Part shown: positions 13,955 through 22,500 of the stretch, piece by piece
Position numbering within the stretch: the stretch's first letter is position 1
How the letters are laid out: every line of letters begins with the position of its first letter
From: Candidatus Aveggerthella stercoripullorum
GTDB lineage: Bacteria; Actinomycetota; Coriobacteriia; Coriobacteriales; Eggerthellaceae
DNA: 35,114 nucleotides
NCBI GenBank assembly: GCA_018712955.1
Contig: DVGB01000030.1
Span: forward strand, 1-35,114
Reading direction: 5' to 3'
Notes under the pieces: generated by a model
Database searches by the model: none
Seen by the model: the letters and a program-made list of their open reading frames with translations, nothing else
What the model was told of the DNA's origin: nothing
Made by a program: the position numbers and the translations under genes

Positions 13955-16050
13955 GCTGTTGTGACCAGAAGGCGCCGCAGACGGCTGCTCCTGCGGGCGC
14001 CGAAAGCCTGACCGTTGCCTTTATCGGTAATCCGAACTGCGGAAAGACCACGTTGTTCAATGCGTACACCGGCGCGAACTTGAAGGTCGCGAACTGGCCG
14101 GGCGTCACGGTCGAGAAGGTGGAAGGAAGCTTCGACTACGAAGACGGCCATATGCACCATGTACGCCTCGTAGACTTGCCAGGTACGTACAGCCTCACGT
14201 CCTACACCATGGAAGAGCGCGTTTCGCGCGATTTCATCCTTTCGGGAGAAGCCGACGTGGTGGTGGACGTGGTCGACGCGTCTGCTCTCGAGCGCAATCT
14301 CTACCTGACGCTTCAATTGCTGGAAATGGGAAAACCAGTCGTCGTGGCGCTCAACATGATGGACGTGGTGGAGAAGCGGGGCATGGAAATCGACACATCC
14401 CGTCTTCATGAGATGCTGGGCGTGCCCGTCGTGCGCACGTCCGGGCGTACGCGGCGTGGCGTGCGCCCGCTGATGCACGCGGTGGTCCATCATGCTGACA
14501 CGGATGCGCCCGAACCGCTCATTCACGACCATGATGAAGAAGAGATGCCGGAAAAGCATGCTCGCTTCGCTATAGTCTACAGCCCCGACATGGAGGTGCG
14601 CATCGACGCTGTGCAGGCGGAGCTGGAATGGGCATATCCGCAGATTGTGAACGCGCGTTGGCATGCCATCAAGACGCTCGAAGGCGACGAGGCGGTCAAA
14701 ACGCTCTATCCGGTTGATATGCCGGACGTGCTCGACCGCAGCTACGAAAGCGAAATCATCAACCAGAAGTACGCTTTCATCGAAGAAGTCGTGCGGGAAG
14801 TGGTGGTGAACCGCGAAGAGAAGGCGGCTTTGACCGATCGCGTGGATTCGGTCGTCACGAACAAATGGCTTGGCGTACCGGTCTTCCTGCTTGTGATGGC
14901 AGCGGTCTTTGCGTTCACGTTTTTGGTGGGCGACTGGCTCAAGGGGTATTTGGAAATCGCTCTCGAGTGGTTTAGCGAAGCCGTTGCGACCGGGCTTACG
15001 GCTATCGGCGTGCACGAGCTGGTCACGGCACTTGTCGTGGACGGTGTCATTGCCGGCGTGGGCGCCATCATCACGTTCCTGCCGAACATCGCGGCGCTAT
15101 TCTTCGCGCTGGCGCTTTTGGAGGACAGTGGCTATATGTCGCGCGTCGCGTACGTCATGGACGGTATTATGGGCAAACTCGGCCTTTCGGGCCGCGCGTT
15201 CTTGCCGCTCGTGCTCGGGTTCGGGTGCTCGGTTCCTGCCGTCATGGCCACGCGCACGCTGGAGGATGCGCGCGACCGGCGCAAGACCATGCTCGTGACC
15301 CCGTTCATGTCCTGTTCGGCGCGCCTGCCCATATACATTCTGTTCTCGGGGATCTTCTTCCCGGACTGCGCGATGGTGGTCGCATATTCGCTGTACGTGG
15401 TCGGCCTGCTCGTGGCGCTTATTGCGGTATGGGTCATGCATGTGCTGGAGAAGCGCCAGGGACGGCAGTCGACAGGGCTTTTGATCGAGCTGCCGGAGTA
15501 CAAGATTCCTTCTGCGCGCACGGTCGCTATCTACGTGAAGGAGAAGGTGCTCGACTATGTGCAGCGTGCGGGTACGGTCATCTTCGTGGCATCGGTCATC
15601 TTGTGGCTGCTTTTGACCTTTGGCCCTGAGGGCTATACCGAGGACATGGGGCAGAGTTTCGCGGCGGTGATCGGTCGGGCGTGCGTACCTTTCTTTGCTC
15701 CGATCGGCTTGGGCTTCTGGCAGATATCCACGGCTCTCATCGCGGGCATTTCCGCGAAAGAAGTCGTGGTGTCGAGTACGGCCATCCTCTTCGGCGTAGC
15801 GAACGCCACGTCGGATGCTGGCATGGCGGCTATTGCCGAGGCGCTCTCATCGGTAGGGTTCGGCCCGCTCAACGCGTATTGCCTCATGGTGTTCTGCCTG
15901 CTCTACGTTCCCTGCGTGGGCACGATTGCCACCATCAAGAAAGAGAGCGGCAGCTGGAAGTGGACGGCATTTTCCGTTGTCTTCCAAATTGCTGTGGCGT
16001 GGATTGTGGCGTTCGCGATCTACCAGGTGGGCAGCCTCGTTCTCGCGTAA
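13951..16050 (+). CDS. feoB: Ferrous iron transporter FeoB (GTPase-coupled permease)
   Basis: Inner-membrane Fe(II) transporter with an N-terminal GTPase. The protein is 699 aa. GTPase motifs: G1 GNPNCGKT (26-33), G3 DLPG (75-78), G4 NMMD (about 131-134). A GDI-like helical region follows, and then the permease with Gate motifs (FLPNIAALFFALALLEDSGYMSRVAY and FGCSVPAVMATR, about residues 380-440) and the CSARLPIY segment. The second half repeats the Gate pattern (GISAKEVVVSS, CVGTIATIKKE). GTG 13951 overlaps the feoA stop. Cysteines at positions 3 and 4 precede the GTPase domain. No feoC-like gene follows. A 40-residue His/Asp/Glu-rich stretch after the GTPase (HHADTDAPEPLIHDHDEEE) may bind metal. 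Confidence 0.96.
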   Translation: MSCCDQKAPQTAAPAGAESLTVAFIGNPNCGKTTLFNAYTGANLKVANWPGVTVEKVEGSFDYEDGHMHHVRLVDLPGTYSLTSYTMEERVSRDFILSGEADVVVDVVDASALERNLYLTLQLLEMGKPVVVALNMMDVVEKRGMEIDTSRLHEMLGVPVVRTSGRTRRGVRPLMHAVVHHADTDAPEPLIHDHDEEEMPEKHARFAIVYSPDMEVRIDAVQAELEWAYPQIVNARWHAIKTLEGDEAVKTLYPVDMPDVLDRSYESEIINQKYAFIEEVVREVVVNREEKAALTDRVDSVVTNKWLGVPVFLLVMAAVFAFTFLVGDWLKGYLEIALEWFSEAVATGLTAIGVHELVTALVVDGVIAGVGAIITFLPNIAALFFALALLEDSGYMSRVAYVMDGIMGKLGLSGRAFLPLVLGFGCSVPAVMATRTLEDARDRRKTMLVTPFMSCSARLPIYILFSGIFFPDCAMVVAYSLYVVGLLVALIAVWVMHVLEKRQGRQSTGLLIELPEYKIPSARTVAIYVKEKVLDYVQRAGTVIFVASVILWLLLTFGPEGYTEDMGQSFAAVIGRACVPFFAPIGLGFWQISTALIAGISAKEVVVSSTAILFGVANATSDAGMAAIAEALSSVGFGPLNAYCLMVFCLLYVPCVGTIATIKKESGSWKWTAFSVVFQIAVAWIVAFAIYQVGSLVLA

Positions 16051-16201
16051 AGGCGTGCAGGCTGCGCGCAGGCGGTTCTTGGCGTGCGCTGCACGGCCTT
16101 CGGCGGGCATGGAGCGAAGACCGTGCGGTATTCCTGCCGCCGTACGAACGAGGCCGTGTGCGGTATTGTCGATGCCTATCACATTCCAACGTCGGGCGGC
16201 A

Positions 16202-16226
16202 TGCTATAGTAAAGCTTTGCTACAAT
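16202..16226 (+). promoter_or_regulatory. Two extended -10 boxes upstream of the YbhN-like gene
   Basis: TGCTATAGT (16202-16210) and TGCTACAAT (16218-16226) lie 99 and 83 bases upstream of ATG 16309. Either or both could serve the gene; neither has a clear -35. Confidence 0.5.
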
Positions 16227-16308
16227 GCATGAAACCGCAGGTGAAACGCCCTTCCGGCAGGCATAATGCCACGGAGCCGGGAGTGCCCGAAAGAGGACGA
16301 GGCCGCCC

Positions 16309-17682
16309 ATGAAGTTGAACATACGCAACCTCTTCGCCGGTCTGGTCATTATCATCGTTTTGGCGTTCGTCCTGTTCCGCGGAGACCAGTTGGTCGAGCT
16401 CGTGGAGACGATGAAGCAGGGTTCGCCCGCGTTCATGGCGATAGCGATTCTGACCCAGCTTGGAAAGTACGTCTCCCAAAGCTTCGCGTACTCGTTCGCG
16501 TTCAAAGCGGTCGGCGAGCACATGGCACCGCGGAACACCCTGCCGCTCGTGTTCGGCACGTTCTTCATGAACACCATCGCCCCGTCGCTCAATCTGGCAG
16601 GCACCACGCTCGTCGTGGACGACGCCCGCCGACGCGGGATTCCAGCGGGCAAGGCCACGTCGGCTGCGCTGCTCATGCAGATCACCATCGACTCGGGCTT
16701 TGCCATCATCATGCTGACAGGCTTTCTGGTGCTTGCCATTACGGTGGGCTTGGACCCGGTGTGGGTGCTGCCTGGCCTGCTGGTGTTGGCTATCGTGAGC
16801 GTCATGGTGTTCATCATGGTCATGGGCAGAAAGCGTCCGCAGGTCATGATCCGACTGCTCTCCAAGGTCGACCGTCTCATCAACCGCATACTGCTCAGGC
16901 TCGGCAAGGCATCGCTCAAGCCGTGGGTCGAGCGGACGGTCGGCTCGTTTTCTGAGGCGGCAGGGCTTATCGCCCACCAGCCGAAGACGACGGCGAAAGC
17001 GTTCGGCTGCTCGGTGTTCGCGTCCATTTGCGAGCTTTCGTGCTTCTGCCTGGTCGGCATAGGATTCGGCGTCTTCTCGCCCGAAGCCCTGGTGTGCGGA
17101 TACGTCGTCGCGACCTTGTTCGCCATGGTTTCCATCACGCCGCAGGGAGTCGGTGTCGTCGAAGCGGCGGTGACGGTGGCGTTCACTTCGTTCGGCGAGG
17201 CAGCGTCTGCGGGCTTGTCCATCGCGCTTGTGTACCGCGGCATCGTCTTCTGGATGCCGTTTATCATCGGTGCCATTCTTATCCAGACCACGAAGACCTT
17301 CCGGGGCGCGGGCAAGAAGAAGGAGCCCGCCGCCGGTTCCGAAGCGAACGAAGGCTTGCGCGGGGATACGCCAGATGGGCCCGACGCGGCCGAAAGCTCC
17401 ACGCTGCGCACGAAAGTGTACGAGCATTCGCCGGATTTCGCCCAGGCAGCGGTCGAGCAGTTCGTGACGCTTGATGAAGAGGCGGAAGCGGCCGCACTGG
17501 TCGACGCAGCCCGGGAACGGGGCGTATCCTTCGAGGTTTCGACCGTGCCCGGCGAACAAAGCGGGCTTCAAGGGGAGCCTTCTCGGGAGTCGGGGTCGCG
17601 CGTGCGCCAACGCGGTGCTGCCGCATATCGGGCAAAGCGCGACCGTCGTAGCGTGCATATCCGGCGCGTACCCCGATCGTAG
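16309..17682 (+). CDS. YbhN/UPF0104-family integral membrane protein (flippase-like)
   Basis: Matches the lysylphosphatidylglycerol synthase TM-region / YbhN / AglD-like group, proposed lipid or lipid-linked-sugar flippases. It is 457 aa. About eight hydrophobic segments fill residues 1-325, with family-like parts NTLPLVFGTFFMNTIAPS, ATSAALLMQITIDSG and ISITPQGVGVVEAAVT (near 280-300). After KTFRGAGKKKEPAAG comes a roughly 130-residue hydrophilic tail ending in an Arg-rich stretch (RAKRDRRSVHIRRVPRS), absent from most relatives. ATG 16309 follows a modest GAGG (16298-16301). It lacks the catalytic LPG synthase domain, so lysine transfer is not supported. The substrate is unknown. Confidence 0.75.
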   Translation: MKLNIRNLFAGLVIIIVLAFVLFRGDQLVELVETMKQGSPAFMAIAILTQLGKYVSQSFAYSFAFKAVGEHMAPRNTLPLVFGTFFMNTIAPSLNLAGTTLVVDDARRRGIPAGKATSAALLMQITIDSGFAIIMLTGFLVLAITVGLDPVWVLPGLLVLAIVSVMVFIMVMGRKRPQVMIRLLSKVDRLINRILLRLGKASLKPWVERTVGSFSEAAGLIAHQPKTTAKAFGCSVFASICELSCFCLVGIGFGVFSPEALVCGYVVATLFAMVSITPQGVGVVEAAVTVAFTSFGEAASAGLSIALVYRGIVFWMPFIIGAILIQTTKTFRGAGKKKEPAAGSEANEGLRGDTPDGPDAAESSTLRTKVYEHSPDFAQAAVEQFVTLDEEAEAAALVDAARERGVSFEVSTVPGEQSGLQGEPSRESGSRVRQRGAAAYRAKRDRRSVHIRRVPRS

Positions 17683-17764
17683 CGTTCTGTACGACGCTTG
17701 GAGTACAAAGCGATGTCGGATCGATGACGGGACCGTGCCAGTTTTCTTCCGCGAATCCGGCGAA

Positions 17765-17773
17765 TGCTATGGT
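17765..17773 (+). promoter_or_regulatory. Extended -10 promoter for the 17827 gene
   Basis: TGCTATGGT lies 53 bases before ATG 17827 in the gap after the YbhN-like gene; no -35 is visible. Confidence 0.45.
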
Positions 17774-17826
17774 TGTCCTGTACCGAGAGGCGGGCGCAAG
17801 AAGGCCTGCCACTAAGGAGTGAGACC

Positions 17827-18438
17827 ATGGCAGAGAACAACCAGCCTACTTTCCCGACCGAGCCTGTTGCGAACGATTCCGCTGCGACGGCATCGACGCC
17901 TGCCCCGAACTACGGCCAGTCCCACGCCCCTGTCGGCTCCGTGCAGGGCGAAGCAAGGCCGAACGATGCGTCTGCCGTACCGGGTGCTTCCGGTTTTGTG
18001 CCAGGAGCAACAGCCTCCCATTTCGATACGACGGGTGCGCAGCCGGGCGCGCAGGCGACTGCGCATGCTGAGTCTGCGTCGGGATACGCTCCTGTGCCGC
18101 CGACGATGCCGCCTCAAGGGGCTCCGTACGGACAGCCGTGCGCTCCTTTCCAGCCGCCTGTGCCCGAACTGACTGGCGGAATGAAGTTCGGTTATTTCGC
18201 GCTGGGCTTTTTGGGGAACCTGCTCGGCATTCTGGTCTCCTGGCTCATTAACGCCGACAAGCATCCTGCTATCCGCAATGCCGCGATCAAATGGTCGGCA
18301 ATCGGCTTTGCGGCCACGTTCGTGATCGGCATCGTGGTGGCGGTCGCGCTGGTAGGCATGATCGGTGCGTTCGTTGCCGCCATTGGCGCGGGAGCCTATA
18401 CGGCCGACCCCTCGCTTTCGTACTACGGCATGTTCTAG
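17827..18438 (+). CDS. Unknown membrane protein with a Pro/Ala-rich N-terminus
   Basis: Not recognised. The 203-aa protein has a disordered, Ala/Pro/Gly/Ser/Gln-rich N-terminal half (about 1-115) with repeated P-x-P and GQ-type runs, then two hydrophobic spans at roughly 120-142 and 152-185. The linker between them, NADKHPAIRNAAIKWSAIG, resembles small two-span proteins (DUF4190/4870-like layout) common in Actinobacteria. A good ribosome binding site, AAGGAGTGAG (17814-17823), supports ATG 17827. No partner gene is obvious; the next promoter (18484) starts the Trk operon. Confidence 0.65.
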   Translation: MAENNQPTFPTEPVANDSAATASTPAPNYGQSHAPVGSVQGEARPNDASAVPGASGFVPGATASHFDTTGAQPGAQATAHAESASGYAPVPPTMPPQGAPYGQPCAPFQPPVPELTGGMKFGYFALGFLGNLLGILVSWLINADKHPAIRNAAIKWSAIGFAATFVIGIVVAVALVGMIGAFVAAIGAGAYTADPSLSYYGMF

Positions 18439-18483
18439 GCCTTCCGTGCGTCAATATTAAGACCATCTTTACATGCGCAGCCC

Positions 18484-18489
18484 TATACT
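18484..18489 (+). promoter_or_regulatory. Candidate -10 for the Trk operon
   Basis: TATACT lies 46 bases before ATG 18536. A TTTACA at 18468-18473 looks like a -35 but is only 10 bases upstream, too close to pair with this box. Confidence 0.4.
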
Positions 18490-18535
18490 CGGCGCTAGCA
18501 GGCATGCAGCGCGTATGCGGGGAAAGGGGTGCTTC

Positions 18536-18955
18536 ATGGGATTCGTCAAAACAAGGCGGGCGCTTGTCGTCGGCTGCGGCGAATTCGGCCTCGCCGTCGC
18601 CGACCGGCTTTCGTCCGCCGGTTGTTCGGTCGTGGCAATCGACAAAAATCCTGCTGCATTCAACGGGCTGACGGCGTCCTTCGGCGGCGAAACGGTCGTG
18701 GGCGACGGCGCCGACGTTTCGGTGCTCGAAGAGTGCGAAATAGGCCTCGCGTCCTACTTCGTCGCGTGCACGTCGCGCGATTCGGTCAACTATTTCATTG
18801 CGCGCGTGGCAAGCGAAGTCTACGGTGTCGAGCATACGTTCGCCCGCTTGGAGGATGCCGACCTGATCGACATGCTCGAGGACGGGACGGTCGAGCCTAT
18901 CTGCCCGCATGCGCTCTGCCTGGAGGCGTTCTGCCGTATTGCGAACATGGGCTGA
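18536..18955 (+). CDS. RCK_N (TrkA-N) K+ uptake regulatory protein, copy 1
   Basis: Cytoplasmic nucleotide-binding gating subunit of a Trk/Ktr-type K+ transporter. It is 139 aa, a single RCK_N Rossmann fold with no RCK_C (TrkA-C) domain. The dinucleotide motif GCGEFG (about 14-19) and the acidic residue ending beta-2 (VVAIDKNP) are intact, followed by VVGDGADVSVLEECEI and VACTSRDSVNYFIARVA. ATG 18536 is preceded by GGAAAGGGG (18520-18528); an upstream ATG at 18473 lies before the -10 candidate and is unlikely. It is followed after 9 bases by a second RCK_N gene, then trkH, kinase and response regulator. Confidence 0.85.
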   Translation: MGFVKTRRALVVGCGEFGLAVADRLSSAGCSVVAIDKNPAAFNGLTASFGGETVVGDGADVSVLEECEIGLASYFVACTSRDSVNYFIARVASEVYGVEHTFARLEDADLIDMLEDGTVEPICPHALCLEAFCRIANMG

Positions 18956-18964
18956 GGGGGAGCC

Positions 18965-19537
18965 ATGCGCATTGTCATTGCAGGCGGGCGTTCCCGCACA
19001 GACTATCTGATCGAATCGCTCGTCATGAGCGGTCACGAGGTCGTCGCCGTCAATATCGACCGCGCGTGGTGCGAGTACCTTTCCTCGCGCCATGACGTGC
19101 CGGTGGTCTGTGGCGACGCGACGAAGCGCTACGTGCTCGACGACGCGGACATCGAAGGTTTCGACCTTATTATCGCGCTGTCCGACAGCGATGCGGACAA
19201 CCTGGTCATCTGCCAGATGGCGCGGTACTTTTTCGGGATAGAGCGACAGGTGTGCACGGCCTACAACCCGCGCAATGTCGCGGTGTTCAAAAAGCTCGGC
19301 ATCTCGTCGGTCGTGAGCGCGACGTTCATGCTCTCGCGGCTTATCGAGGAAGCGTCCTTGGCGGCGTTAGGCGGCGAGGTGCCGAAGCACGCCCGGGAGC
19401 GCCATGCGGCGGAAGGCGCGCGCTTCGACCAGGGGGACGAACTTGACGCGACGGCGGGCCTGCGCCGTGTGCTGAGCGACGGCCTGCATGCTGCCGAAGA
19501 AGAGCGGCACGGCTTCTGGAGGGGGCGTCGTGTCTAG
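18965..19537 (+). CDS. RCK_N (TrkA-N) K+ uptake regulatory protein, copy 2
   Basis: A second RCK_N protein, 190 aa, probably forming a heteromeric ring with copy 1 under TrkH. The Rossmann fold is clear (MRIVIAGGRSRTDYLIESLVMSGHEVVAVNID; later VVCGDATKRYVL and ALSDSDADNLVICQMA) but the GxGxxG loop is altered to AGGRSRTDY, losing the third glycine, so ligand binding may differ. About 50 hydrophilic residues (EVPKHARERHAAEG onward) replace the usual RCK_C. ATG 18965 follows GAGGGGGAGC (18954-18963). It overlaps the trkH GTG by 8 bases. Confidence 0.83.
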   Translation: MRIVIAGGRSRTDYLIESLVMSGHEVVAVNIDRAWCEYLSSRHDVPVVCGDATKRYVLDDADIEGFDLIIALSDSDADNLVICQMARYFFGIERQVCTAYNPRNVAVFKKLGISSVVSATFMLSRLIEEASLAALGGEVPKHARERHAAEGARFDQGDELDATAGLRRVLSDGLHAAEEERHGFWRGRRV

Positions 19538-21020
19538 CGTCCATCGCAACAGTTCGCACGCTGCTGCAGGCTACGTCGGCGTGGCCCTCGTTCTTGCGGG
19601 CGCGATGATGCTCACGCCGCTCATAGCGCTGCTTGCCTTTCCCGAAGAGACGGCTTTGGCGCCATACTTCATTTTCCCCAGCGTTGGAACCATGCTGGTA
19701 GGCTACCTGGTCTACTATTTCGGGGCGAAGGGTGCGGCCGCCATGACGCTCACGCGCGTCGAAGCGGCAGGCGTCACCACGCTCATCTGGGTGCTTGCGG
19801 TCGTCGTGTACGCCATTCCGTTGGTGCTGTCCGGGATACTCGGCATCCCAGAGGCCATTTTCGAGTCCACAAGCGGCCTGACCACGACCGGGTTCACGGT
19901 AGTGGACGTCGCTTCGTGTCCGAAGCTGTTCTTGCTGCACCGCAGCCTGATGCACTACGTTGGCGGCGTGGGCCTTATCCTGGTGCTTGCGTGCGTCGTG
20001 AGCGATGCGCACGGGCTGAAGATGTACAACGCGGAAGGGCATACGGAGCGCCTGCTTTCGGGCGTGACCAGCTCGGCGCGCACGGTGCTCGTGCTGTACA
20101 CGGGCATTATCGTTGCGGGGGTCGTGGCGCTTGCCGTCGCGGGCATGCCGGTTTTCGACGCCATCAACATCTCCATTTCGGCGGTCTCGACAGGCGGATT
20201 TGCCGTTCGGCCGGACAGTATGGCATCCTACGACAGCTTTGCGATAGAGCTCATCACTGTCGTGCTCATGCTTGCAGGCGCGACGAACTTTCTTTTGAAC
20301 TTCATGCTGCTGCAAGGGAAGTTCCGTGCGTTCTTGCGCCATGCCGAAACCCTCCCATTCTGGGGCATCGTTGTGGTTTCGACGATACTGTTGGCCGCCA
20401 TGCTGCTGGCGGGCAACGAGGCGGACACGCCGCTCGAAGCGATGCGCATCGGGCTTTTCCAGGTGGTGTCCGTCATGACCTCGACGGGCTTGCAGACGGT
20501 GCCGAGCTTTGCGACGCTGCTTTCGGGCATTCTGTACGTGCTCGTATTCCTTATGGTGGTCGGGGGTGAAGCGGGCTCGACCGCCGGCGGTATCAAGGTG
20601 TACCGTCTGGTCGTGTACGTGAAGGGCATGCTCTGGTCCTTCCGCGAAAAGTTCGGACACCGGCGCCGTGTCTACAGCACGAAGATCAACCGTTTCGGCA
20701 AGTCTCTCGAATGCTCGAAAGAGGAGCTGTCTTCCGTGCAGATGTACGTAGGCGTGTACATGACCTTGCTGGCCATCTGCGGGTTCGTGTTCGCGCTGTT
20801 CGGCGCTTCGGTCGGGGAAGCGGTATTCGAGGCGGCATCGTGCCTGGGCAACACGGGGGTCGGCGTCGGGTTCATCCAGAATGGGTCGTCGCCTGTCGTG
20901 CTCTTGGCGGGGTCTGCCGCTATGCTGTTCGGGCGACTTGAGATTTTCCCGCTCGTGTTCGGGCTTCGATGGATGTTGCACGGCATCGGAGAGGAGGCGC
21001 GCAGTGTTGCGCGGCGTTAA
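19530..21020 (+). CDS. trkH: TrkH-family potassium transporter, membrane subunit
   Basis: K+-translocating subunit of the Trk/Ktr superfamily. The protein is 496 aa with four repeated M1-P-M2 units. The selectivity-filter loops are visible in order: SGLTTTGFTV, SAVSTGGFAV, VMTSTGLQTV and CLGNTGVGVGF. GTG 19530 is chosen because GGAGGGGG (19518-19525) lies 4 bases upstream; the open frame continues upstream inside the RCK gene. It overlaps the next gene by 17 bases (GTG 21004), so the operon is tightly coupled. Whether Na+ or H+ is cotransported cannot be read from sequence. Confidence 0.93.
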   Translation: MSSVHRNSSHAAAGYVGVALVLAGAMMLTPLIALLAFPEETALAPYFIFPSVGTMLVGYLVYYFGAKGAAAMTLTRVEAAGVTTLIWVLAVVVYAIPLVLSGILGIPEAIFESTSGLTTTGFTVVDVASCPKLFLLHRSLMHYVGGVGLILVLACVVSDAHGLKMYNAEGHTERLLSGVTSSARTVLVLYTGIIVAGVVALAVAGMPVFDAINISISAVSTGGFAVRPDSMASYDSFAIELITVVLMLAGATNFLLNFMLLQGKFRAFLRHAETLPFWGIVVVSTILLAAMLLAGNEADTPLEAMRIGLFQVVSVMTSTGLQTVPSFATLLSGILYVLVFLMVVGGEAGSTAGGIKVYRLVVYVKGMLWSFREKFGHRRRVYSTKINRFGKSLECSKEELSSVQMYVGVYMTLLAICGFVFALFGASVGEAVFEAASCLGNTGVGVGFIQNGSSPVVLLAGSAAMLFGRLEIFPLVFGLRWMLHGIGEEARSVARR

Positions 21021-22500
21021 CGTCAACCTTCGAAATGCGGGGATAGCGGGATTGCTGTTCGTCGCGGGCATTGCGGCGGCGTTCGGGTTTTCCCTTCTGG
21101 GGCTTGGACCGGAGGCGAGCTTCCTGCTGTTCGTCCTGGGCGTCCTCATTGCGTCCATCGAAACGGACTCGGGATTATGGGGCATCGTGCTCGGTGTCCT
21201 TTACCTGCTGGTATACGACTTTTTCTTCCTGGTGCCCCATATGGCGCTGCCCATTTTGAACCGCAATGACGCTATCACGCTGGTCATCTTTGCCATTGTC
21301 GCCCTTATCACCGGAGCGCTGGCGAACCAGATGAAACAGCAGGTCCAGATTGCGGAGCAGAACGCGCGCGTGCTGCGGCGCCTGAACAAAATCAGCACGG
21401 GGCTGATCGACAGCACGTCTGCGGAAGGTGCGTGCGACTTTTCGTCCGCGGCTTTGCAGAAGATTCTCGAGCGCGATGTCGCGATCACCCTGGGGCCGCC
21501 TTCGGGCGACGATGCGGCGGTCGAATGCTTCGAGCAGGGCTACCAAACGGGCGCGGGCCTGCCGGGCTATGCTGGCTGTACAACGCGGTATCTCCCGCTT
21601 GCGGCGAAGTCCCGCACGTACGGGGTGGTGGCAGTGGACTGCAGCGAAGGGGACGTAGACCCGTCGAGCAAGACCTTCCTCGACTCCGTGATAACGCAGA
21701 CGGTCATTGCCATCGAGCGCAATGAGCTCGAAGAGCATGCGCGTGCCGACGACCTCAAGATCGAGCGCGAACGGTTCAAGACGACCCTGCTGCGGAGCGT
21801 GTCGCACGACCTTCGCACGCCGCTTGCGGGCATCCAGGGAAATGCCGAATTGCTGCAAAAGAACTTCGATCAGATAGCTCCCGCCGACCGCGATGCGCTG
21901 CTGCTGTCCATTTCGAGCGACGCGCGCTGGCTGGCCGAGATGATCGACAATCTTTTGGGTATGACGCGCGTCCAGGATGAGGACGTGCCGCTCGACTTCC
22001 AGCCTGAAGTGGTCGACGACGTCATCGGCGATGCGGTGATGCGGGAGATGCCCTATCGGGGCGACCATGAAATCACCGTCGAGCCCCCGGAAGAGGTCGT
22101 TACCGTCCCTATGGACGGCAAGCTCATCCGCCAGGTTCTCATGAACCTGATAGACAACGCCATCAAGCATTCGTCCGCTTCGTCGCATATTCGGGTGTCG
22201 GCGGAGCGCGAAGGGGAGGCGATGGTTTTCCGCGTGGCGGACGACGGCGGCGGCATTGCGCCGGATATGCTCGAGAAGGTGTTCGGCCGCTTTGTGACAG
22301 AAGACGTGGAGTCGAGCCAGAAAAGCGGCATGGGCCTTGGCCTGAGCATCTGTCGGGCTATTGTGGAAGCGCACGGCGGGCATATCGTGGCGCGCAACAA
22401 CGACGAAGGCGGCGCAACGCTCGAGTTCACGCTGCCCATGCACCATGACGACGAGGAGGAAGAGCGCGTTCGGGAAGGAGCGGATGCCCATGGCAGATGA
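21004..22500 (+). CDS. KdpD-like sensor histidine kinase lacking the N-terminal KdpD domain
   Basis: 498 aa. It starts with four membrane spans (about residues 8-110, DUF4118-like, with the KdpD-type SFFF/DFFFLVPH segment), then a GAF-like region (about 125-240), the dimerisation box SVSHDLRTPLAG (H268) and an ATPase domain with NLIDNAIKHS, DDGGGIAPDMLEKVFGRF and GMGLGLSIC. Classic KdpD also has an N-terminal sensor plus UspA domain (about 370 residues); both are absent. GTG 21004 lies after GAGAGGAGG (20990-20998) and overlaps trkH by 17 bases. The neighbouring K+ genes suggest that it senses K+ or osmotic state and controls this Trk operon rather than a Kdp ATPase, which is not present here. 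Confidence 0.88.
   Translation: MLRGVNVNLRNAGIAGLLFVAGIAAAFGFSLLGLGPEASFLLFVLGVLIASIETDSGLWGIVLGVLYLLVYDFFFLVPHMALPILNRNDAITLVIFAIVALITGALANQMKQQVQIAEQNARVLRRLNKISTGLIDSTSAEGACDFSSAALQKILERDVAITLGPPSGDDAAVECFEQGYQTGAGLPGYAGCTTRYLPLAAKSRTYGVVAVDCSEGDVDPSSKTFLDSVITQTVIAIERNELEEHARADDLKIERERFKTTLLRSVSHDLRTPLAGIQGNAELLQKNFDQIAPADRDALLLSISSDARWLAEMIDNLLGMTRVQDEDVPLDFQPEVVDDVIGDAVMREMPYRGDHEITVEPPEEVVTVPMDGKLIRQVLMNLIDNAIKHSSASSHIRVSAEREGEAMVFRVADDGGGIAPDMLEKVFGRFVTEDVESSQKSGMGLGLSICRAIVEAHGGHIVARNNDEGGATLEFTLPMHHDDEEEERVREGADAHGR

Noticed and set aside
18468-18489. TTTACA and TATACT as a standard promoter for the Trk operon
   Set aside because: The spacer is only 10 bases, too short for a sigma-70-type promoter; only the -10 is retained, at low confidence.
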